Assembly (NCBI GenBank): GCA_934203075.1
Contig: CAKPYT010000036.1
Coordinates: 1 to 39,584 of the forward strand
DNA: 39,584 nt
DNA from: an uncultured Clostridia bacterium
GTDB taxonomy: Bacteria; Bacillota; Clostridia; Christensenellales; CAG-314
Direction of reading: 5' to 3'
The translations under genes were made by a program, and so were the position numbers. Under the pieces are notes generated by a model. That model made no database searches, had not been told where the DNA came from, and saw nothing but the letters and a program-made list of their open reading frames with translations. This document shows, one piece after another, positions 1 to 7,461 of the stretch. Each line of letters begins with the position of its first letter. The first letter of the stretch is position 1.

Positions 1-216
1 ACGCACGGCACCGGTGCCCCCAAGGGGCCGTTCCGCATTCTGGATACGATCGGGTTGGCAACGGCATATCGCATCGTGCTGCAGTACGTCAAAATCCCAT
101 CCGTCATCGCACCGTATCACTTCAAAAAAATTGCGGCACTCCTAAAACAGTATCTGGATGCAGGCAAAACGGGCGAGGCAAGCGGCGAAGGTTTTTACGT
201 CTATCGCAAAAAATAA
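1..216 (+). CDS. 3-hydroxyacyl-CoA dehydrogenase family protein, C-terminal end (partial)
   Basis: Only the last 71 codons lie in the window; the reading frame is open from base 1 and stops with TAA at 214-216. The visible part matches the helical C-terminal dimerisation/substrate domain of the 3-hydroxyacyl-CoA (3-hydroxybutyryl-CoA) dehydrogenase family: an early GPF....DTIGL segment and a final GKTGEASGEGFYVY, equivalent to the family's usual GK.G.K.G.GFY.Y ending. The NAD-binding Rossmann domain is outside the window. Such enzymes oxidise 3-hydroxyacyl-CoA to 3-oxoacyl-CoA, or run in reverse in butyrate pathways. The fragment cannot tell which substrate is used. It is followed by a hairpin terminator at 492-530 that also faces groEL. 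Confidence 0.72.
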   Translation, partial: THGTGAPKGPFRILDTIGLATAYRIVLQYVKIPSVIAPYHFKKIAALLKQYLDAGKTGEASGEGFYVYRKK

Positions 217-491
217 AGCGTCGTCCAAACCTTTTGCGCAGGAACAAAGCCCTGCAAATCGACCGTTTGGGAAGGGACGGGGGAAACAACGCTCGCCCGT
301 CTCGATTCGAAACGGCAAATCCGGGCAGGGGCGGCTGTAGCAGACATTGTGAAAAAGCGCGTCCCGTGCGGGAAAAGCAAGGAAGCGGCACGCCGGAAGG
401 GATGGCATAAGGTGCCGGCACAGAAGCAGCCCGGTGCAGGGGAGAACCTGGCACAGAGACGGTTGCAATCGGAAACAAACGAGGGCAAAAG
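217..491. other. Intergenic stretch with no supported gene
   Basis: Between the dehydrogenase stop and the shared terminator I see only short frames with no Shine-Dalgarno site or recognisable protein. Together with 531-625, the 409-base gap between the partial gene and groEL holds nothing but the terminator. Confidence 0.6.
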
Positions 492-530
492 AAAAAGCGC
501 ATCGAGAGGAAACTCTCGGTACGCTTTTTT
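492..530. terminator. Bidirectional intrinsic terminator between groEL and the dehydrogenase gene
   Basis: A-run and stem at 492-508, GAAA loop at 509-512, and the complementary arm ending in six T at 513-530. The stem has one mismatch and one G-T wobble. The A-run on the left and T-run on the right allow it to end transcripts from both converging genes. Confidence 0.8.
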
Positions 531-625
531 GATATGTTTCGGATGGGAACCTTTGCGGGCAGGGAAACTCTTGTCAGAAACCCGGAAACCTGTTGCAGGC
601 TCTGCTTCCGTCCGGTTCCGCCGGT

Positions 626-2251
626 TTAGTACATTTCCGGCATTTGCGCACCCGCTGCGGGTTGCTCTTTCTGCGGAATATCCACAACGATGCTCTCCGT
701 CGTCAGCAGGGTGGAGGCAACGCTTGCTGCATTTTGCAATGCGGTACGCGTCACTTTCGTCGGGTCGATGATGCCCACTTTCACCATGTCGACGTATTCG
801 TCGTGCAAGGCGTCGTAGCCGTAGTTTGCGCCTTTTCTGCTCTTCACTACGTTGTAAACGATCACGCTTCCGTCCAGACCGGCATTGGTCGCGATTTGTT
901 TAATCGGGGCCTGAATGGCATGCATCACGATTTCCGCACCCGTTTTCTCGTCGCCCGTAAGGGAGGCTGCCAGTTTTTGCAGTTTCGGCAAAGCGGAAAG
1001 CAATGCCACGCCGCCGCCGGGGACGATCCCTTCTTCCACTGCGGCTTTGGTTGCGGCAAGGGCGTCCTCGATGCGCAGTTTCTTTTCTTTCATTTCCACT
1101 TCCGTAGCGGCACCGACGCTGATCACAGCTACGCCGCCTGCCAGTTTTGCAAGGCGTTCCTGCAGTTTTTCTTTGTCGTAGTCGCTGGTGGTGTTTGCAA
1201 TCATGGCGCGAATTTGTGCAACGCGGTCTGCCACGGCCTGTTTGCCGCCGGCGCCTTCCACAATGGTGGTGTTGTCCTTATCCACACGCACTTGTTTTGC
1301 ACGTCCCAGCAGATCCATCGTGGCTTCTTTCAATTCGTAGCCCGCTTCTTCACTGATCACCACGCCGTTGGTGAGGATGGCAATATCCTGCAGCATTTCT
1401 TTGCGGCGATCGCCGAATCCGGGGGCTTTTACCGCTACGCATTGGAAAGCTCCGCGCAGTTTGTTCAACACGAGGGTAGCCAAAGCTTCTCCTTCGATGT
1501 CGTCGGCAATGATCAACAGTTTTTGACCCGTCTTGACGACCTGTTCCAACAGGGGTAGCAGTTCCTGAATGCTGCTGATTTTTTTATCGGTAATTAAAAT
1601 GAGCGGATCATCCAGCACGGCAACCATTTTTTCCGAATCGGTCACCATGTAGGAGGAGGCATACCCGCGGTCGAACTGCATACCTTCCACCACGTTCATT
1701 TCCGTCTTCATGGTTTTGCTTTCTTCTACGGTAATCACGCCGTCGTTGCCGACCTTTTCCATCGCCTCGCTGATCAGGTTGCCTACGTTCTCGTCGCTTG
1801 CGGAAATGCTTGCGACCTGTGCAATGGCCTTTTTGTCCACAATCGGGTTGCTGATTTCTTTCAGCGTGTTTACGCACACCTCTACGGCTTTGTCGATGCC
1901 TTTGCGCAGAATAATCGGGTTTGCGCCGGCCGCTACGTTTTTGCTGCCCTCGTTGATGATGGCTTGCGCCAGGACCACTGCGGTAGTGGTGCCGTCGCCC
2001 GCTACGTCGTTCGTTTTGGTGGAAACTTCTTTCACGATTTGCGCGCCCATGTTTTCAAACGGGTCTTCCAGTTCCACTTCTTTGGCGATGGTAACGCCGT
2101 CGTTCGTGATAAGCGGCGTGCCGAATTTCCGTTCCAGCACGACGTTGCGGCCTTTCGGCCCCAGGGTGATTTTCACCGTATCTGCCAAAGTGTTTACGCC
2201 CGTTTCCAAAGCACGGCGGGCGTCTTCCGAAAATTTAATTTGTTTTGCCAT
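626..2251 (-). CDS. groL: Chaperonin GroEL (60 kDa)
   Basis: 541 residues, the normal GroEL length. It forms the double-ring ATP-dependent folding chamber of the cytosol together with GroES. Visible family signatures are the N-terminal MAKQIKFSEDAR block, the nucleotide-site LGPKGRN (residues 30-36) and GDGTTT (85-90), and the GGG..AL segment near residue 400. The start is an ATG four bases after a GGAGG site. The C-terminus ends in PEMY and lacks the Gly-Gly-Met tail found in many GroELs, which is common in Clostridia. It lies 9 bases downstream of groES in one transcript under the CIRCE-controlled promoter at 2628-2655, and is followed by the terminator at 492-530. Confidence 0.98.
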   Translation of the reverse strand: MAKQIKFSEDARRALETGVNTLADTVKITLGPKGRNVVLERKFGTPLITNDGVTIAKEVELEDPFENMGAQIVKEVSTKTNDVAGDGTTTAVVLAQAIINEGSKNVAAGANPIILRKGIDKAVEVCVNTLKEISNPIVDKKAIAQVASISASDENVGNLISEAMEKVGNDGVITVEESKTMKTEMNVVEGMQFDRGYASSYMVTDSEKMVAVLDDPLILITDKKISSIQELLPLLEQVVKTGQKLLIIADDIEGEALATLVLNKLRGAFQCVAVKAPGFGDRRKEMLQDIAILTNGVVISEEAGYELKEATMDLLGRAKQVRVDKDNTTIVEGAGGKQAVADRVAQIRAMIANTTSDYDKEKLQERLAKLAGGVAVISVGAATEVEMKEKKLRIEDALAATKAAVEEGIVPGGGVALLSALPKLQKLAASLTGDEKTGAEIVMHAIQAPIKQIATNAGLDGSVIVYNVVKSRKGANYGYDALHDEYVDMVKVGIIDPTKVTRTALQNAASVASTLLTTESIVVDIPQKEQPAAGAQMPEMY

Positions 2252-2260
2252 AGTTCCTCC

Positions 2261-2545
2261 TTACTCGATTACCGCCAGAATATCGCTTTGACGAATAATC
2301 ACAACTTCCTTGCCGTCCAGTTTAAATTCGCTGCCGGCATATTTGCTGTATAATACTTTGTCGCCCGGTTTTACCTGCATCACGACTTCTTTGCCGTCAA
2401 TGATTCCGCCCGGGCCGACGGCGGTCACCACCGCCAGCTGTTGTTTTTCCTGTGCGGAGTTAGGCAGATAAATTCCGCCTTTCACCGTTTCTTTTTCTTC
2501 GGTCGTTTCTACAACTACCTTGTCGAATAAAGGTCTGAGTTTCAG
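2261..2545 (-). CDS. groS: Co-chaperonin GroES (10 kDa), apparent CTG start
   Basis: The heptameric lid of the GroEL chamber. From a CTG codon at 2545-2543 the protein is 94 residues, exactly the family length, and begins with the canonical KLRPL.D.VVV block. A GGGAGG Shine-Dalgarno lies six bases upstream (complement of 2552-2557). The only in-frame ATG codons (the first at 2584) would add a 13-residue extension not expected in GroES; they lie within a perfect hairpin (2567-2583) and have no Shine-Dalgarno. I therefore choose CTG as the start, by inference from spacing and family length. The mobile loop (residues about 16-35) and the GD..LYSKYAG region are intact. groEL follows after 9 bases. 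Confidence 0.93.
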   Translation of the reverse strand: MKLRPLFDKVVVETTEEKETVKGGIYLPNSAQEKQQLAVVTAVGPGGIIDGKEVVMQVKPGDKVLYSKYAGSEFKLDGKEVVIIRQSDILAVIE

Positions 2546-2566
2546 ATATAGCCTCCCGTATCGATT

Positions 2567-2583
2567 TGTCGCCATAGGCGACA
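2567..2583 (-). other. Perfect hairpin in the groES 5' leader
   Basis: TGTCGCC-ATA-GGCGACA (7-bp stem, 3-base loop) lies between the CIRCE element and the groES ribosome site. No T-run follows on the minus strand, so it is not a terminator. It may stabilise the messenger or keep the leader ATG codons from being used; that role is inferred. Confidence 0.6.
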
Positions 2584-2596
2584 TTTTTCAACAATT

Positions 2597-2623
2597 TTAG
2601 CACTTATTCTTCTTGAGTGCTAA
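2597..2623 (-). promoter_or_regulatory. CIRCE operator (HrcA binding site)
   Basis: TTAGCACTT-N9-GAGTGCTAA, the classical inverted repeat with one mismatch in the left arm as read on the plus strand. It starts just after the groESL -10 box, overlapping the expected transcription start, where HrcA represses groESL until heat stress. hrcA itself is not in the window. Confidence 0.96.
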
Positions 2624-2627
2624 TACT

Positions 2628-2655
2628 ATTATAAATTGTTTTTATGATTTGTCAA
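2628..2655 (-). promoter_or_regulatory. groESL sigma-A promoter
   Basis: On the minus strand a perfect TTGACA (complement of 2650-2655), a 16-base spacer and a perfect TATAAT (complement of 2628-2633). The expected start is near 2621, inside the CIRCE operator. Confidence 0.92.
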
Positions 2656-2889
2656 TGGTTTTATGACGTCTTCCGGGCAAAAATTGTGTATATTTCGCGA
2701 AAATTTTGCAAAGAGTTCCGGCAGAAAGGAACGAAGGAGAAATGCCGCTCGGGTTCGGCAGAAGGGGGAAGGGAAAAAACGTTCCGGAACAGTCAAAAGA
2801 AAAGGCGTTGACGCAAGCAGAAGGGACATGCGTTTTTTTGCGAAAACCTCTCCGGAAAGGGGCGAAGCGGTGAAATTGCCTTTCATCGA
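2656..2889. other. Divergent intergenic region, no gene seen
   Basis: Between the groESL promoter and the dCMP deaminase promoter. Short frames exist but none has a ribosome site or recognisable product. Confidence 0.5.
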
Positions 2890-2918
2890 TTGAAAGTTCC
2901 CGTGCGGTGTGTTATACT
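2890..2918 (+). promoter_or_regulatory. Sigma-A promoter of the dCMP deaminase gene
   Basis: TTGAAA (2890-2895), a 17-base spacer, TATACT (2913-2918). Its position shows that the more upstream in-frame start at 2890 cannot be translated. Confidence 0.8.
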
Positions 2919-2943
2919 GTTTGCATCGGAGGGAATACGAGCA

Positions 2944-3399
2944 ATGGATAAATGGGACGTACGTTTTATGGATCTGGCAAACCTTGTCGCAACGTGGTCG
3001 AGCTGCTACCAGCCCAACCGCAAAATCGGCGCCGTAATCGTAAAGGATAAAAGAATCGTGTCCACGGGGTACAACGGTGCGCCGCAGGGCGTAAAGAGCT
3101 GCTTGGAACGCGGGGAGTGCATGCGCAGAGTAAAGAATATTCCAAGCGGCACCTGCCAGGAATTGTGCTATGCCGTGCATGCGGAGCAAAACGCCATTGT
3201 CCAGGCGGCTCGCCTGAACGCCACAACGGAAGGTGCCACGCTGTATTGCACGCACCAGCCGTGCACGATTTGCACGCGGCTGATCATCAACGCAGGGATT
3301 CGCCGGGTGGTGTACCGTTATTCGTATCCGGACGAATTCGCTTTGCAATTGTTCCGCGAAGCGGGCATCGCGCTGGAGCAGTACCGGCCGCAGGAGTAA
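2944..3399 (+). CDS. dCMP/cytidine deaminase family protein (ComEB-like)
   Basis: 151 residues. A zinc-dependent deaminase expected to convert dCMP to dUMP, feeding thymidylate synthesis. The zinc and catalytic signature is complete: HAE at residues 79-81 and PCTIC at 106-110, plus the family's GYNGAP segment (42-47) and a C....GEC insert typical of dCMP deaminases. The start at 2944 is chosen because a GGAGGG site (2928-2933) precedes it and the promoter -35 box sits at the alternative start at 2890. The gene stands alone behind its own promoter. ComEB is the Bacillus relative; a competence role is not implied here. A late competence operon is not visible. Confidence 0.9.
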   Translation: MDKWDVRFMDLANLVATWSSCYQPNRKIGAVIVKDKRIVSTGYNGAPQGVKSCLERGECMRRVKNIPSGTCQELCYAVHAEQNAIVQAARLNATTEGATLYCTHQPCTICTRLIINAGIRRVVYRYSYPDEFALQLFREAGIALEQYRPQE

Positions 3400-3519
3400 G
3401 GAAAAAACGCCGCTCGTTTTGACAGAAACAGAGGAGTTGCACGGTGCGTTTGCCTTTTCGAAGAAAGCGGAAACGCCTTTGAATTTTTTGGTGAAAATGC
3501 AAAAGAGTGCGGCAAATGT

Positions 3520-3548
3520 TTGCAGAAAAACGGGAAACGTAGTAAAAT
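3520..3548 (+). promoter_or_regulatory. Candidate promoter of the citDEF operon
   Basis: TTGCAG (3520-3525), 17-base spacer, TAAAAT (3543-3548), 35 bases before the citD start. No clear operator is seen. Confidence 0.55.
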
Positions 3549-3583
3549 AACAATAACCTAAAAACAAACAAAGAGGCGAAGAT

Positions 3584-3844
3584 ATGAAAGTAGGAGTAGC
3601 AGGTAGTCTGGAATCCAACGACGTCGTAATGACGGTCAGCCCGAGCGACAAGTTGGAGATAGAGATCGAAAGCATCGTGAAAGAATTCTTTGGCGAGCGT
3701 ATTCTGGAAGTGATTCGGGAAACGCTGAAAGAAAAGAAGATTTCCAACGTCAAAGTGAAATGCAGCGACAAAGGCGCGCTGGATTACACCATCAAATCCC
3801 GTTTAATCACGGCAATCGAACGTATGGAGGCTCAGGATGCGTAG
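3584..3844 (+). CDS. citD: Citrate lyase acyl carrier protein (gamma subunit)
   Basis: 86 residues, small and acidic as expected for the gamma subunit, which carries the 2'-(5''-triphosphoribosyl)-3'-dephospho-CoA prosthetic group during citrate cleavage to acetate and oxaloacetate. The GSLESND segment near the N-terminus contains the attachment serine (Ser11 by comparison with known CitD). A DKGALD motif later in the protein is also typical. A GAGG site precedes the ATG. The gene overlaps citE by 8 bases, indicating translational coupling and matched subunit synthesis. Confidence 0.95.
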   Translation: MKVGVAGSLESNDVVMTVSPSDKLEIEIESIVKEFFGERILEVIRETLKEKKISNVKVKCSDKGALDYTIKSRLITAIERMEAQDA

Positions 3845-4694
3845 AAGTTTATTATTTATGCCGGGCAACAACCCCGGAATGCTGCAAAATGCAGACGTTT
3901 TTGAAAGCGATGCCGTTATCATCGACCTGGAGGATGCCGTCGCGGTGACGGAAAAGGACGCCGCGCGTGTGCTGGTCGGGAACTTTTTACAATCGTATCA
4001 ACTGCATCTCAACGAAATTGTGGTGCGTATCAACGGTTTGGATACCGAGTATTATCAGGACGACCTGAACGCCGTTATCAGCGACGAAATCGATACCGTC
4101 ATGCTGCCGAAGGCTACGGTGGAATACGTCAAAGAGTTGGACGTCCTGTTAACGAAACTGGAAAAAGAGCGCAAAATGAAAAAGCACATTCGTGTGTTGC
4201 CGATTGTGGAACTTGCCGTTTCTTTGCTGCAGGTGGACGAAATGGTAACGCTGCCGCGTGTGGACGGTATTCTTCTGGGTGCCGAGGACTTCACGCGGGA
4301 TATGCAGGTACAGCGTACGGCTGCGGGGGATGAAATTTTTTATGCACGCGCCAAAATTGCCACGGCATGCAAAGCCTATCGGATCGACGCCATCGACACG
4401 CCGTTTACTTCCACAAACGATACGGAAGGCCTGGTGAAGGATTGTGTTCGTGCCAAAGGTCTTGGGATGAGTGCCAAAGCGTGCATTCACCCGAATCAGG
4501 TAACGACGGTAAACGCACAGTTTGCCCCGAGCGAGGCGGAAATCGAGTTTGCGCAGCGCGTTATGATTGCACTGGAAGAAGCGAAAAAACTCGGGAAAGG
4601 CGCTTTCAGTCTGGACGGGAAAATGGTGGATAAGCCCATCATCGAACGTGCGGAAACCACTTTGCAAAAAGCAAAAATCTTTGGGTTAATTTAG
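3837..4694 (+). CDS. citE: Citrate (pro-3S)-lyase beta subunit
   Basis: 285 residues, HpcH/HpaI-type TIM-barrel family. It cleaves citryl-ACP to oxaloacetate and acetyl-ACP. The N-terminal RRSLLFMPGNNP and VIIDLEDAV blocks and the VRINGLDT and LPKA segments are characteristic of CitE. Length is normal. It overlaps citD by 8 bases and is followed by citF after 13 bases with a GGGGGAA-type ribosome site. Confidence 0.96.
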   Translation: MRRSLLFMPGNNPGMLQNADVFESDAVIIDLEDAVAVTEKDAARVLVGNFLQSYQLHLNEIVVRINGLDTEYYQDDLNAVISDEIDTVMLPKATVEYVKELDVLLTKLEKERKMKKHIRVLPIVELAVSLLQVDEMVTLPRVDGILLGAEDFTRDMQVQRTAAGDEIFYARAKIATACKAYRIDAIDTPFTSTNDTEGLVKDCVRAKGLGMSAKACIHPNQVTTVNAQFAPSEAEIEFAQRVMIALEEAKKLGKGAFSLDGKMVDKPIIERAETTLQKAKIFGLI

Positions 4695-4707
4695 GGGGAA
4701 CAGACAG

Positions 4708-6225
4708 ATGAAAAACGTTTTGAATCGTGAGATTCCTGCCGGCTATACGCCGTTTGCAGGCGCGGAGGCAATCATCAAAAGTACCCCCCGCAAAAAAATT
4801 CCGGAAGTGCTTTCCAAAAATCGCGAAAAACTGATTGCGAGCATTGCGGAAGCCTTCGATCGTTGCAACATTACGGACGGTATGACGCTTTCTTTCCATC
4901 ATCATTTGAGAAACGGCGATTACGTTCTGAATCTCGTAATGGAAGAAGTGAAACGCCGCGGGCTGAAAAATATGAAGATTGCGGCAAGTTCCATCTTCCC
5001 GGCGCACGCGCCGCTTTGTGAACTGATTGAGGACGGTACCGTCACGCAAATCTTCACCAACTACATCTCCGGGCCGGTGGCGCAAACCATCTGCGACGGG
5101 AAAATGAAAGATTTGTTGATTATGAACACGCACGGCGGGCGCGCGCGCAGCATCGAAAGCGGCGAACTGCCCATCGACGTGGCATTCCTGGCGGCACCCT
5201 GCTGCGATAAAAACGGCAATGCAAACGGAACGGAAGGGGAAAGCGCCTGCGGCGCCCTCGGCTATGCGATTCCGGATGCGATGTACGCCAAGAAGGTAGT
5301 TCTCGTAACGGATCACCTGGTAGATCACATGGACTATGTGGAAATCGACGGGAAATACGTGGATTACGTGGTACAAATCGATAAAATCGGCGACAGCAAA
5401 GGGATTGTTTCCGGCACGACCAAGGTCACCAAGGATCCGGTCGGCTTAAAAATCGCACGCGATACGGCCAAATTATTGCAGGAACTCGGCGTCATCCGGG
5501 ACGGTGTAAGCATGCAGACCGGCGCCGGCGGCACGTCTTTGGCCGTTGCCGCAGAAGTGAAAAAACTGATGATTGCCAACCATATCAAGGGCAGTTTTGC
5601 CAGCGGCGGCATCACGGGATACTTCGTTGCCATGCTGGAAGAAGGGCTGCTGCAAAGTCTGAACGACGTGCAATGTTTCGACCTGGAGGCGGTGCGTTCT
5701 TATCGCGAAAACGAAGCGCATCACGCCATGAGCGCTTCGAAATACGGCAACCCGTATGAAGACGGCGTCGTCGTGAACGACCTGGATTTCGTCATTCTGG
5801 GCGCAACCGAAATCGACCTGGATTTCAACGTCAACGTCACCACGGGCAGCAACGGTCTGGTCATCGGCGGCAGCGGCGGACACAGCGATACCGCTTACGG
5901 GGCGGACATTACCGTCATTACCACGGCTCTTACCAAATCCCGTATGCCGATCATTAAAGATCACGTAACAACCGTCACGACCCCGGGCGAAACGGTGGAC
6001 GTATTGGTGACGGAACGCGGCATTGCCATCAATCCGCGTCGTGCCGACCTGCTGGAGAAGTTGAAAGGCAGTAAACTGAACATTCTTCCCATCGAAAAAC
6101 TGTATGAAATCGCACTCAGCCACACCGGCAAACCGCAAAAGGTTTCGTTTGGCGATAAAGTCGTCGGTCTTGTGGAATACCGCGACGGCAGTTATATCGA
6201 TGCGATTTATCAATTGAAAAAGTAA
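4708..6225 (+). CDS. citF: Citrate lyase alpha subunit (citrate-ACP transferase)
   Basis: 505 residues, standard CitF length. It transfers the acyl carrier from acetyl-ACP to citrate, forming citryl-ACP. Family signatures are visible: the N-terminal GY.PFAGA segment, SFHHHLRNGD (about residue 64), and the glycine-rich GSNGLVIGGSGGHSDTA block near residue 390. It is the last gene before the hairpin at 6274-6306, so citD-citE-citF appear to form one transcription unit encoding the complete three-subunit enzyme. Confidence 0.96.
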   Translation: MKNVLNREIPAGYTPFAGAEAIIKSTPRKKIPEVLSKNREKLIASIAEAFDRCNITDGMTLSFHHHLRNGDYVLNLVMEEVKRRGLKNMKIAASSIFPAHAPLCELIEDGTVTQIFTNYISGPVAQTICDGKMKDLLIMNTHGGRARSIESGELPIDVAFLAAPCCDKNGNANGTEGESACGALGYAIPDAMYAKKVVLVTDHLVDHMDYVEIDGKYVDYVVQIDKIGDSKGIVSGTTKVTKDPVGLKIARDTAKLLQELGVIRDGVSMQTGAGGTSLAVAAEVKKLMIANHIKGSFASGGITGYFVAMLEEGLLQSLNDVQCFDLEAVRSYRENEAHHAMSASKYGNPYEDGVVVNDLDFVILGATEIDLDFNVNVTTGSNGLVIGGSGGHSDTAYGADITVITTALTKSRMPIIKDHVTTVTTPGETVDVLVTERGIAINPRRADLLEKLKGSKLNILPIEKLYEIALSHTGKPQKVSFGDKVVGLVEYRDGSYIDAIYQLKK

Positions 6226-6273
6226 AAACACTTTTGGGCTGCGTCCTGCGCAGTTTGCAAAAACGCAGTCGTC

Positions 6274-6306
6274 AAAAACCGTTTTGAGTCTCAAAACGGT
6301 TTTTTT
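6274..6306. terminator. Terminator-like hairpin between citF and citC
   Basis: Stem AAAAACCGTTTTGA, GTC loop, complementary arm ending in a T-run (6300-6306). I find no strong promoter between this hairpin and citC, so it probably acts as a partial terminator that lowers citC-citXG relative to citDEF. A second 8-bp hairpin (6340-6360, TCTCCTGC/GCAGGAGA) without a T-run follows. Confidence 0.75.
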
Positions 6307-6483
6307 GAAAAGAATCGAAAAAAACAAAGGGCAGAAAGATCTCCTGCTTCCGGCAGGAGAAATTTCGACCGATCAAGGGAAAAAGGGCGTAAAACGGATG
6401 CGCAGTCCTTTGCCGCACGGAAAAGAAAGTGCAGGCGAGGGGGACGCTTGCGTTTGCCTCGGTTTTCCCACGGAGGGAATCAG

Positions 6484-7461
6484 ATGGAAATCAAACGGGC
6501 ATATCTTCCGGCAGAAAAGGAACGGGTTCGTCGCTTTTTGGCGGAACAGAATTTGCAGTACGATGCGGATATCGAGTTTACGGTATACGCAGCCGAGCAG
6601 GGAAACGTCGTAGGCACGGCTTCCGCCGCGGGCAACATCATCAAGGCGGTAGCGGTGGATCCGTCCATGCAGGGGCAAAACCTTTCCGCCTTGCTGTTGG
6701 ATGAGGTTCTGGCTTATTTCCGCCTGCAGCATATCTACTACTATCAGGTTTTCACCAAACCGAAAAATCGTGCCGTTTTTACCTCGCTGAATCTTTCGGA
6801 AGTGATTTGTACCGACGAAGTGCTTTTGTTGGAAAATAACTCCGTAGAGGGCGTCACGGCGTATCTTCAAAAGATGCGTGCGCAAGTCACCTTGCCGCTT
6901 ACGGACGTCGGCGTGGTCGTCGCGAACTGCAACCCGCTGACCAACGGACATTTGTATCTGATGGGCGAAGCGGCAAAAAGGCATGCAACCGTTCTGGTGT
7001 TCGTGGTGGAGGAAGACGCATCCGCATTCCCTTTCGAAACGCGGTTTCGTCTGGTGCAGCAGGCGTGCAGACGTTTCCCGAACGTGCAGGTGCTGCCTTC
7101 CGGCAGGTATATCATTTCGTCTCTGACGTTTCCCACGTATTTTTTGAAAGAAACAAGTTCCAAAGCGCGTGCGTATGCCAGGGTGGACGCGGCAATTTTC
7201 GCAAAATACTTTGTGCCCGCCTTTTGCATTGCAAAGCGCTACGTCGGCGAAGAAAAGACGGATGCGTCCACCGCCGTGTATAACGAGTGCCTGAAAGAGG
7301 CCCTCGGCGAAAAACTTGTGATTTTGCCCCGTTTGCAGGAAGAGGGGCAGGCGGTGAGTGCTTCCGTCGTGCGGAAGTTGGCAAAAGAGGGCGATTTCGA
7401 AACGGTTGCGAAACTGGTCCCGCCGGAAACGCTGCAGGTGTTAAAATCATGGAAATTTTAG
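6484..7461 (+). CDS. citC: [Citrate (pro-3S)-lyase] ligase
   Basis: 325 residues. It acetylates the thiol of the CitD prosthetic group using acetate and ATP, converting inactive HS-lyase to active acetyl-lyase. The N-terminal third is a GNAT-like domain (a V..AVDPSMQGQNL..LLL..V segment at about 55-75). The C-terminal two-thirds is the nucleotidyltransferase fold with VVVANCNPLTNGHLYL, whose TxGH-like motif lies at 153-156. The ATG at 6484 is six bases after GGAGGG. The gene overlaps the following citXG by 13 bases. In most cit operons citC comes first; here it is after citF, behind a terminator-like hairpin. Confidence 0.93.
   Translation: MEIKRAYLPAEKERVRRFLAEQNLQYDADIEFTVYAAEQGNVVGTASAAGNIIKAVAVDPSMQGQNLSALLLDEVLAYFRLQHIYYYQVFTKPKNRAVFTSLNLSEVICTDEVLLLENNSVEGVTAYLQKMRAQVTLPLTDVGVVVANCNPLTNGHLYLMGEAAKRHATVLVFVVEEDASAFPFETRFRLVQQACRRFPNVQVLPSGRYIISSLTFPTYFLKETSSKARAYARVDAAIFAKYFVPAFCIAKRYVGEEKTDASTAVYNECLKEALGEKLVILPRLQEEGQAVSASVVRKLAKEGDFETVAKLVPPETLQVLKSWKF

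Noticed and set aside
2890..2943. An earlier start for the dCMP deaminase
   Set aside because: The codon coincides with the promoter -35 box, upstream of the transcript; ATG at 2944 has a proper ribosome site.
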